From positions 1,594,117-1,658,116 of the forward strand of contig JANEZZ010001497.1 of assembly GCA_026122225.1 (NCBI GenBank): a DNA stretch of 64,000 nt, in the 5' to 3' direction. The stretch comes from Heloderma charlesbogerti (lineage: Eukaryota; Chordata; Lepidosauria; Squamata; Helodermatidae). Below the pieces are notes generated by a model. That model was not told the DNA's origin. It was given only the letters and a program-made list of their open reading frames with translations, and searched no databases. Each line of letters begins with the position of its first letter. The stretch's first letter is position 1. The translations under genes were made by a program, and so were the position numbers. This document shows, piece by piece, positions 55,956 through 64,000 of the stretch.

Positions 55956-56335
55956 AACCCCTTGACAACCAGCATGGGCAGGAAAGGCCTCAGTGGCTTC
56001 CCAGCACTCTAGCCCTGGCTTCCTCAGGAAGAGGACAGGGCTAGAGTGCATCAGGGGCGTGCTGTGCTGAGGAATCTGGCAGTCAAGCCCTTCTCCCAGA
56101 GTCCTGGTGCCGAGAGAAGGGGCAGCTCCTGTGGTGGGTGGGAGGGGAAAGCAGGGAAGATCACCGAGCAGATCTGGGCTGCACAAGGGGGGTAGCTCAC
56201 TGAGCTCCCCTGCACCCCAGATGGAGATGGGTCCATCCATCCCCCCAAGTTACATGGTCACAGCCTTCCCCATGACATTGAGTTGCATTTCATTTCAGTG
56301 TGAAGTATAGCAAGCATTTCTAAATGCATATCTAT
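55956..56335. other. no recognisable gene
   Basis: GC-rich sequence containing a local inverted repeat (CACTCTAGCCCTGGCTTCC / GGGCTAGAGTG) at about 56007-56050. Nothing else can be supported. Confidence 0.3.
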
Positions 56336-57116
56336 TAGCGGTGTACGAAACCCACCCACCAGTCTGCTGGGGGGGTCCGCGGCGGGGAAGGCAATCCGTC
56401 CCTCCCCCCGGAATCCTCCCTGGCCGGCTCCACTCTACGACAAGTCCGCAGAGCCGCAAGCTAGGTTCATCCGCAGGCCAGACTTCTGTCTACTGCCAGT
56501 CTGCGGATGCAAATGGCATCCGGCGTAGCGGACGCCATTTGCATCCCTTCTCTTTGCTGTGATAGGCTACATAAATGTTTATGTAGCCTATCACAGCAAA
56601 GCGCAGGGGCACAAATGTAGTGGACACCTTTTTTAAAAAAAGGTAGTGGACACCTTTTTTAAAAAAAGGTGACAGCTAAAATGTGCATGTTTTTGTATAC
56701 ACAAAAATACACATTTTTGTGAATGCACATATTCTCATGTGTAAAATGCACACTTTTGCAAAGGCACACGTTGTGTATGTGCAAAAATGTGCATTTTCCA
56801 GAAAATGAGCATTTTTGCATATGCACAAATATGCACATTCTCAAAAATGTGCATTTTTGCATACATGAATATGTGCATTCGCAAAATGCACATTTCTGTG
56901 CACGCGCAAATTTGCGCTTTTTTTCAATCGCCATTTCATTTCTCCCAAAATGGTGACTGCGAAGCTCCCCAAGGCTGCCGAGGTGAGTGGAGGCCATTCG
57001 CCGAGCACGGGCAGGGTGTGAGCAGGGGCAGGGGCTTGGTGAGCAGGGCTCGGTTGTGCTGGCAGGAGCAGGTCCACCAGATTCCCGGACTGAATCCGGC
57101 GTCCACACCATCCCTA
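56336..57116. mobile_element. PAL-hAT-like element 24, composite, with TGTGCATTTTTGCA arrays
   Basis: It starts TAGCGGTGTACGAAACCC and has one GATAGGCTACATAAATGTTTATGTAGCCTATC palindrome. It then changes to two copies of a 27-bp unit containing ACCTTTTTTAAAAAAAGGT, followed by about 250 bp of quasi-palindromic TGTGCATTTTTGCATA repeats, and ends CACACCATCCCTA. No target duplication was found. The second half resembles 60975-61219 and may be a separate element. Confidence 0.6.
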
Positions 57117-57179
57117 CCTGAAACTGCACCTTCTCAGTCCAGTGGTCCAAGCTAAATTTTTCTCATGGAACATCCTACT

Positions 57180-57397
57180 TCAAATGGCTCAATATCATGT
57201 GCTAACACATTTGCAATGCAAGATACATTTCCTCAGGCTTCAACAGCTCAACGTGTTGCGATTCTGGAGATCGTGTACAACTCACAGAAACACCACCTCT
57301 TTCTCTTCTTTGCTTCTATTGTCCCCTGGAATAAGACATCCCCAACATATATCCATTGTTGGGTTTCACTTGCTATTGTCATGCCGCCACTGTAGGA
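57180..57397 (+). pseudogene. decayed defensin 5' cassette, copy i
   Basis: CATTTGCAATGCAAGATACATTTCCTCAGGCTTCAACAGCTCAACGTGTTG...CAGAAACACCACCTC...TTGTCCCCTGGAATAAGAC aligns with the sequence just upstream of the defensin C start codon (61490-61660). At the position of the start codon region (about 57375) no signal peptide frame remains. Confidence 0.6.
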
Positions 57398-58025
57398 CTC
57401 CTCCCCACAGGAGGAGCCAGAGACCCCAGAAGCCCAGGGCGCCCCAGACCAGGGACTGCCACCAGACCCACAGGAGCCTGAGCCCTGGGGGAAGTGGCTA
57501 CAGGGTCACCCCTGTCAGGAGAAAGAGACTCTGCCTCTGAGGCAGAGGCTGAGCCTCCCCTGACCCTCAGGAGTCTACTCAAGTGACAGGCTAGTAGGGC
57601 TCCTGTGCGAAGGAGGGCTGGCCTCCAGAAAAGGTCTCCTCGGGAGAAAGGGACTCCTCAGGAGTAGGCTCTGGAAAGAGAGTCCTGATTGCTGCAGCAG
57701 AGCTCTGAGTGGGGTCCAGCTGGTTTGGGGCTCAAAAGCCTTCACTAGAAACCCAGCCAGCATTGGAACAACTGGGTCCATCCAGCCTCTGCCATGTGCC
57801 TTGCCTCCTGAGCTGTATCCTGTGATTGATGCTCTGTTTACTGACCTTCAGACCAGCCCAACAGCCCTGCTTCTGGACTGCTTAATGGACCTGACTGATG
57901 TACTGTGTTTGGCCTCTTGCTTGTTACCTTGACTACTCCTGCTGCTGCCTGATCCTCATTGTCTGACTGACATACTGTATTCTGACCTCTGCCTGGATTT
58001 TGACCATTCCTGCCTTAGCCTAACC
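57398..58025. other. unassigned GC-rich sequence, perhaps a decayed repeat
   Basis: It holds low-complexity CCTGAGG/CCTCAGG-rich text and a TGACCTTCAGACCAGCC...TGGATTTTGACCATTCC stretch that reads like retroelement 3' sequence. I cannot assign a family. Confidence 0.3.
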
Positions 58026-58318
58026 TAGGGATGGGGGAGAATTCCGCCACAGATTTCAGTGAAGCCGAATGCACTGGCATTTGGCCCCCCAAAATCCGTG
58101 GTGGAATGGCCTGCTCCCACCCCCGCGGATTCCCCCCGGGATGAGGCTTATCTGGGGCAGATGTTCCGGATGGCGGCAGCTCCGGTGGTAGCTCTGGTGG
58201 TGGCAGTGGCGGTGGCTGGTCTTTCGACCGGCTGCCACGGCCGCCATTGCCATCTGCCCTTTGCCATGATAGGCTACATAGTATTTATGTAGCCTATCAC
58301 AGCAAGCCAAGAAAAAAA
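58026..58318 (+). mobile_element. PAL-hAT element 25, right-truncated
   Basis: It starts TAGGGATGGGGGAGAATTCCGCC, has the A arm with a weakened donor (CAG/ATAAGC), and one GATAGGCTACATAGTATTTATGTAGCCTATC palindrome. The B half is missing. Confidence 0.75.
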
Positions 58319-58739
58319 CAAATGGGGAACCATTTTTCTACTGAGGTCCACATTCCTTTGATGGTAATCTCTCAGGGTAGACCTTCTAGTGGAGGACAGA
58401 AACAAAGCCAGTCATGGGTGGGCCAGAGCCCAAAGTTGCTGGCCCACCCCTCTTTTAATCTCTCTTAAAACTCTCCAGTGAGTTTCCCCATGCACTGGAA
58501 AGCTCCATGTCCCAAGATGTCCAGCAGATCTGGCAGAGAATTTGGTAGCTCTTTCTCCTTTTCCCAGCTGTTTTTCCCCCTCTCTTCTTCAGGAGTACAT
58601 GATGCCTCATAATTCCAACCAAGGGCAGTTCAGTTAGCATTTCTACGGTGTGGAGATGGCAGGATTGGCTACCCCACCCCCACCCCCAAATCCACAAACC
58701 CAGTAGCTTGCTTATGATTATCAGAGGAATCAATGGCTA

Positions 58740-59260
58740 AGTTGCTTTTGGAACATGGGACATCATGGCTCAAAGTGCATCCCGTAAGCAGCAGGGTCTC
58801 TGACCATTCATACAAGCAAAGTCCTGCTTCAAATTGCTTGATATCGACCACTAACATACTTGCAATGCGGGATACATTTCGTAAGGCTTCAACAGCTCAA
58901 TGTGTTGTAAACTCTGAAGATTTTACAAAAGCCGCAGAAATGCCACCTCCTGTTATTATTCACATCCTTTGCCCCTGGGATACAAAATCCCCAGACAAAT
59001 CTCCATAGCACCTGTAGTTCAGCACCAGAGATCTTCTCTTCCTCGTCCTCTTCTTGGCGCTATGTCTTTCAGGGGCTGGGGCTGGGGGCTTAACTGCAAC
59101 CCCTGGAAATAAACATTACACCTTCATCAGCAGGGCTCTCCTTTCACTTTCACTCTTCCTCCTGCCTTCTCCCTTTTTGGTATCGCTGTGCCTGAATGCG
59201 GATGGCCCTTCTGCAAAGGAAACTTTTGATACAAAGGCCAGGCTAGACACAGGAATGTGA
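58740..59260 (+). pseudogene. decayed defensin 5' cassette and exon 1, copy ii
   Basis: It aligns with 61430-61975 over the upstream part (TTGCAATGCGGGATACATTTCGTAAGGCTTCAACAG, AGAAATGCCACCTCCTGTTATT), exon 1 (GATCTTCTCTTCCTCGTCCTCTTCTTGGCGCT) and the start of intron 1 (GGAAATAAACATTACACCTTCATCAGCAGGGCTCT). The start codon context ATGAAGATC is changed to CAGAGATC, so it is a non-functional paralogue. Confidence 0.72.
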
Positions 59261-59454
59261 TCTCAACAAGGCAACTTCATCAGCAGGACCAGGTTACCTG
59301 AAGGACTGTCGCTGTCAGGATTCCCTTAGCCCCCACTTCACTTCAGTGCCCAAACATACTCAGACGAGAGGCTTCGGTCTACAGCTTTTAATCCATTACT
59401 TCACAGGGTCATGCAGATGCAAATTCTCAGAAAACCCATTCCATCTAAGAGGAT

Positions 59455-59668
59455 TTGTTGTTGTTCAGTCGTGCCCGACTCTTCGTGACCCCATGGACCA
59501 CAGCACGCCAGGCCTTCCTGTCCTGCGCTCTCTCCCGGAGCATGCTCAAGTCCATATTCATTGCATCGGTGATGCTATCTAGCCATCTCATCCTCTGCCG
59601 TCTCCTTCTCCTTTTGCCCTCAGTCTTTCCCAGCATCAGGGTCTTTTCCAGGGGGTTTTCTCTTCGCA
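59455..59668 (-). repeat. 5'-truncated BovB, target duplication ATCTAAGAGGAT
   Basis: Only the last 214 bp of BovB are present, on the minus strand (GTTGTTGTTCAGTCGTGCCCGACTC onward). A perfect 12-bp duplication flanks it at 59443-59454 and 59669-59680. A clean target-primed insertion. Confidence 0.92.
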
Positions 59669-59680
59669 ATCTAAGAGGAT

Positions 59681-60961
59681 GGTTTCACACAATTATCAAT
59701 CTTCTTAAAATATGCCTTTTCCCATCTCCTCAGAACTCCAAGGCTCGAACTTGTTCCGTTTCTCCAAATTGTTCTTTCCCATGCAACCCCCACCCCTGAA
59801 TCTAGGAAAGGCAATATAGATCTGGGGAGGAGCCAGAAGGTATGCACAAGGTCCCAGGTTCAATCCCTGGTTTCTGAAAGGTAAGGCTGGGAAAGACCTC
59901 TTCCTGAAGCCTTGGAGAACCACTGTCAGTCTCAACAATTCTGGACTAGAAGGACAACGCTCTGACTTACGCCCAGTCCAAGTTATCTTGCTGCCTGAGG
60001 CAAGCTGTCACACCACACCCTGGCACCTCGCCCTTTTCCTTCATTGCTGAGTGGGGCTCATCTGAAGACTAGTGGGATCTTGCCTGAAACCTCATGAGGC
60101 CCAGCTCAAAAAGTCACGCACCCCAAATCTCACCCACCCCAAATCTCATGAAAGATGCCCAGTGTCTCATGATATCCATCCAAAATCTCATGAGACTTCA
60201 GGTGGGCTCCCTGCAGTCAGGAATGAACTGGCAGCAGCAAGGCAGCGGCTCTGGGAGGGAGGGTGAGTGGAAGTAATGGCGGCAGTGGGGCTCATTCTGC
60301 CACTCACTGGAACTTGAGTCCTGAGCAAGTGTTTCACCGTGGCCAACGGAAGGACCATTAGACTGACTCAGTATAAGGGAGCTCCCTATGTTCCCCTCTG
60401 GATCCTCAGCATTCTACCTACCAACCAGAAAAGACCCCCCCCATATGCTTGCTGTTCCTTTCTCTCTCAGCTCTTAACACAAAGCCACCACCAAGACTGG
60501 ATTTCTGAGGGGAAAGGATGCACAAAGCTCACTGCTTGAACAGGGAATCCCTGCCCCATTCATTTCTTTGTTGTGCGGCCACCACTCTGCAGTTCTCAGA
60601 AACCTACTTCGTTCTTACTTCATATGTTCCAGAAATGGATTGCGGCACAGGAAACGGAGGCCGAGCAGAGCCTGGTGCACATTACGCCCTGGTCAGCACA
60701 CTTGGTAATTCACCATTCTCAGATCTTCCCAGACTTTACTTAAGAAATAGCGTATGAATGGGGGTCAGAATTTACAGCCATGCAAGCCCATTCTCCCAGG
60801 CTCCCCCACCCACCAAACAAAATCCTGGGTTGGAACCAGACTCAGCCAGTCATGCTTTAGTCTCCCGTTAGTCACGATGACTTTAACACACTGATTTTCA
60901 TGGGACTAAGCCATGCCTTCCATAGTCTGGATCCAACCCAGTCAGTCAGACAAAAGCACGC
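59681..60961. other. no recognisable gene
   Basis: Mixed sequence with a short AATCTCA-rich tandem at 60110-60195. I see no exon or named repeat. Confidence 0.3.
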
Positions 60962-61219
60962 ATTTCACCCATGGGAATATGCACATTCACAAAATGTGCA
61001 TTTTCGCGCATACAAAGACATGCACATTTTTGCCATCGCCATTTTATTTTTATTTTTAAAAATGGTGACTGCAGAACTTGACAAGGCCACTGGCATGAGA
61101 GAGTGGGCTGCTCGCAAAACATGGGAGAAGCTCAAGTGTGGTCCAGGGACTGGCAAGCAGGGTCAGGGGCTGGGCGGGCATCCGGGGAACCCAGATGGTG
61201 GTGAGTTCGTACATCCCTA
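60962..61219. mobile_element. partial PAL-hAT-like element with a TGTGCAT array
   Basis: AATATGCACATTCACAAAATGTGCATTTTCGCGCATAC resembles the array at 56680-56930, and the following AAAATGGTGACTGCAGAACTTGACAAGGCC matches 56950-56980. It ends GGTGAGTTCGTACATCCCTA at 61219. The left terminus was not found. Confidence 0.55.
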
Positions 61220-61660
61220 TCAATGTGTTCATTTTAATCCATGTTCAGAATCAATGAAACTGACAAATATGGATCTTTGGGTGGGAGGTCTCCTCTCAGC
61301 CATGGACACTCTATGACCAATGTCTAAAAGTCCTTTTTTGTGTTCAATGAATGTGCGTCCGGAGGAATGCGGGCAAGACTATACATATGTCTGCACAAGA
61401 GCGACCACATTCAGTAACTGTAGGAAACAGAATCTATCTGCCTCCTGACTTAGATTGTGTCCCCTTCAACTTCCCTGATATCAACTGCCAACCCATTTGC
61501 AATGCAGGATGCATTTCGTAAGGGGTCAACAGATTAACATGTTGTAAACTCTGAAGATGGTATGAAAGCCACAGAAATGCCACCTCCTGTCATTCTTCAC
61601 TACTTTCTCCCCTGGGATAAGAAGCTCCAGACGAATATCTGCTGTTGATTTTCAGTGGCT

Positions 61661-61718
61661 ATGAAGATCTATTGCCTCTTCTTCCTTGTCCTCTTTCTGG
61701 TGCTCTTTTCTGATCCAG
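61661..61718 (+). CDS. Defensin C, exon 1: signal peptide
   Basis: The ATG at 61661 begins MKIYCLFFLVLFLVLFSDP, a typical defensin signal with a hydrophobic core of about 13 residues. The exon is 58 nt (19 codons plus one base) and ends at CCAG/gtatgt, the same length and phase as defensin A exon 1. The 5' flank is shared with the relics at 57.2 and 58.8 kb. I found no cysteine-rich 130-nt exon in the remaining 2.3 kb, so exons 2 and 3 probably lie beyond the window; alternatively the gene is truncated. Confidence 0.78.
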
Positions 61719-62264
61719 GTATGTCTTGGGGGAGATGGGGTGGGGACTGATCTAAACTATGGATAGGATAACTGCTAGAAATAAATGTAACAAATTCATC
61801 AGCAGGGCTCTGTTTTCTCTTTTATTCTTTTTTCTCCCCTCTCACTTCCATTTAACCCTCTTTCCTGAATTTAGATCATGGCTGGTGTTAATGGGGACCT
61901 CAGTAATCTATTTGATAGATGGCCTTTTTGCCAGAAAAGCTCCTGAAACAAATGCCAGGCAATCCATTTAATTCTACAGCAACGTTATCTAATGTTCAGC
62001 TGAAGTGTTTGATGCAACATTTGGTATTGAGACAATACCTCCTCCCCCTGTGTTTAGTGGCCTGATCCTGTATACCAGGGGTGGCCAACCACCAGCAGTC
62101 CTAGGACACAATGCGCCCTTCGGCCAGTTTTCACATTGCCCTCAGCCTAATTTCAAATGCCCTCTTCAGACAATCAGTTAATACACCTGGCAAGAGCAAT
62201 CTGTCCCTCCGCAAGCAGTGTGCTTGATGGGAAGGAAGAGGGAGAGAGGGAGAGAGAGAGGAAT

Positions 62265-62560
62265 ACAAGACCCTAAGAAGAGCCCCACTGGATCAGACCA
62301 AGGGTCCATCTAGTCCAGCCTTCTGTCCACAAAGTGGCCAACCAGCTGCCCACAGGAAACCCACAATCAGGACACGAGTGCAGCAGCATCCCCCCATGTT
62401 CCCCAGCAACTGGTGTGCATAGTCTCCCTGCCGCTGATACTGGAGGTAGCATGTCGCCATTGACTGCCTTATCCTCAATGAATTTCTGCAATTTCCTTTT
62501 CAAGCCATCCAGTCTGGTGGCCATGGCATTTTGTGGAAGTGAGTTTGATTGTTTAAATGT
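62265..62560 (-). repeat. CR1 3' end, minus strand
   Basis: CTAAGAAGAGCCCCACTGGATCAGACCAAGGGTCCATCTAGTCCAGCCTTCTGTCC is the reverse complement of the CR1 3' terminus. It lies in defensin C intron 1 if that gene is intact. Confidence 0.75.
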
Positions 62561-62657
62561 GTGTTGTGTGTCAGAAGGGCATCTGAAAGAGGGGGGAGGA
62601 GTGGCAGGGGAAAACAAAGAGATAAAAGGAGTGGCGAAAAGAGAGATCACCAAGGGC

Positions 62658-62659
<2 letters not shown>

Positions 62660-62704
<45 letters not shown>
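62660..62704. repeat. (GT)n microsatellite
   Basis: About 22 GT units. Confidence 0.95.
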
Positions 62705-62708
<4 letters not shown>

Positions 62709-63138
62709 GATAGAACAGGCCAGTTTCTATGGAAATAGAAACAAGCCTGACCAAGAGATGAATTGCTCCTGAAGAAGAGACTATGTCTCAGAACATGTCA
62801 AGCAGAGCATTGTAGAACTTGGCACAGCAAATAAGGAAATACCATAGACCACTGCTCAGTGGCTCTTTGGAATCTTTCCCTTCCTGGTATTTTGCGCATA
62901 GCACCTTCCCTCTCAGTTCTCCAGTTTGGGGTGTGTGAATTCGCATCTGCCTGTGCGTCTGTTTATAGATACATGCAGCTGCTGCCCAGGAAGAAAGTCG
63001 TGGTTTACTTTACAGGATCGTGCCCCAGTTGAGGTGAGGCCAGCGCAGAGTAGAGTGGAACTATGCCTTCCTGTGCTTTTGAAACTAAACTTCTGCTGAT
63101 GCAGCCTGACTGCATTTGCCTCTTTTTGCAGCCATCTC

Positions 63139-63933
63139 TAGGGATGACCGGCACTGGGAATCCTCCCCTCTTGGGGCTCAATGGATTTCCCAGGAGCTCG
63201 GGCTGCATTCACGACCTGAGCCATGGGCTCCTGCCAGAATTCCTGGACTCCCCTGTCATTGTGCACATGTCTCCCTTCCTACTCCTGGGCCACCAGTGGG
63301 GAGAAGGGAGACTTGCACATGATGGGTGCACAACAACAGGCACAGGAGTTGCCCACTGCCTGTCACTGCCATTGCCACCACCGCCCCGCTTGCCGGCCGC
63401 TCTGCACAACTCCTTTGCTCAAGAGAGCAGTTCACAGCAGCCAGCGGGTGATCGCAGTGGCCACAGCAATGACAGGCAGTGGGCAAGTCCAGTGCTGGTA
63501 GGTGTGCACAAGATTTAGACACCATGTCCCGTGGCGGGCAAGTCCAGCACCAGTTCCATCCTGCCACTGCTGCTGGGCAACTGTGCCTTCCTCTGACAGG
63601 CACCAGCAGAGGGGGGTGCGGTTGCTGGGTGGAGGTGTTGGCACTGGCAGTGACGGGGGTAAGCTGGGAGGGATGCGCCATGGCACTCCCCTCTCAGCTC
63701 CCACCCTGTTGCCACCACGGAACACAACCCCGCACACTCTCCTTGCTGGTGCCAGCAGCATCAGCAAGGAGAGTGTGAGGGGTATGGCAGAAGGCAGAAG
63801 TTCACAAGGTGGCCCGACTCGCACTGCTCGAGCTGAGCCAGCCCCCAGACAAGCGAGCCGGGCATCCAGGGAGCTGAGCGGCCAAAGCTTGGCTGCCCCC
63901 CCACACACAGACAGATTCCTCCAACATCCTTAG
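63139..63933. mobile_element. candidate distant PAL-hAT relative
   Basis: It starts TAGGGATGACCGGCACTGGG and ends CCAACATCCTTA. The flanking 8-mers GCCATCTC and GCCAGATC match at 6 of 8. It is GC-rich and contains a hairpin CACTCTCCTTGCTGGTGC...GCATCAGCAAGGAGAGTG at 63736-63777, but none of the GATAGGCTAC palindromes. The boundaries rest on weak terminal similarity. Confidence 0.4.
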
Positions 63934-64000
63934 CCAGATCACCCTGCTGACTTATATTCAGCTTGTGATTGACTACAGCTCCAAGATCCTTTCCGCACAT

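Noticed and set aside
56761..57150. Cys/His-rich minus-strand frame as a zinc-finger or toxin-like peptide
   Set aside because: The cysteines and histidines arise from the TGTGCAT repeat array; there is no signal peptide or regular finger spacing.
62897..63985. Overlapping 90-158 aa frames at the right end
   Set aside because: Six overlapping frames in GC-rich DNA with no recognisable domain or splice structure; likely chance.

Overview
This is eukaryotic DNA from a vertebrate, almost certainly a squamate reptile (lizard or snake). The evidence is the repeat content: an RTE-BovB LINE with one complete open reading frame plus several broken copies, CR1 and L2-type LINE ends, tRNA-derived SINEs and many microsatellites, together with intron-split beta-defensin exons. 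There are no bacterial-style operons. The many short reading frames are almost all chance frames inside GC-rich repeats. I cannot name the species.

Genes. The window lies in a beta-defensin cluster, all on the + strand. Defensin A is complete in three exons (14733-14790, 18256-18385, 19799-19811) with a poly(A) signal at 19959. Defensin B is represented by exon 2 (42711-42840) and exon 3 (45463-45481) with a poly(A) signal at 45633; I did not find its exon 1. Defensin C shows only exon 1 (61661-61718) and runs off the right edge. Two decayed copies of the defensin C 5' cassette lie at about 57.2 kb and 58.8 kb. In both exon 2 sequences the length is 130 nt and the intron phases are the same, which is strong evidence for homology. 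A separate intra-window duplication pairs about 31.6-34.0 kb with about 48.4-53.0 kb.

Repeats. About 21 kb, a third of the window, consists of 29 entries assigned to one unusual non-autonomous DNA transposon family, here informally called PAL-hAT: about 24 structurally clear copies plus partial or uncertain ones. Intact copies are 0.4-1.1 kb, start TAGGG and end CCCTA, and make 8-bp target duplications (13 perfect, 5 with one mismatch), as in the hAT superfamily. Each carries a palindrome built from smaller palindromes, flanked by two unrelated GC-rich arms: an A arm (GGCGGAGAATT end) and a B arm (GTAAGTGACTTTCGT end). Nearly every arm carries an outward-facing consensus 5' splice donor (AG/GTAAGT). 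The three empty sites visible in the duplicated segment show directly that these elements move. PAL-hAT copies sit in both introns of defensin A and in intron 2 of defensin B.

Layout. 0-3.7 kb: L2 end, then two abutting PAL-hATs. 3.7-14 kb: a second TIR family, CR1, L2 and PAL-hATs. 14-20 kb: defensin A. 20-34 kb: CR1, PAL-hATs, SINE, first duplicon. 34-42 kb: BovB and PAL-hAT nests. 42-46 kb: defensin B. 46-53 kb: PAL-hATs, the full-length BovB nested in one of them, second duplicon. 53-57 kb: nested PAL-hATs and a SINE in CR1. 57-64 kb: defensin 5' cassettes and the defensin C first exon.

The main hypothesis is that PAL-hAT copies are mobile bidirectional first-exon cassettes: a symmetric array of YY1-like and octamer-like motifs with splice donors pointing out of both ends. 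That is inference from sequence and needs transcript data.
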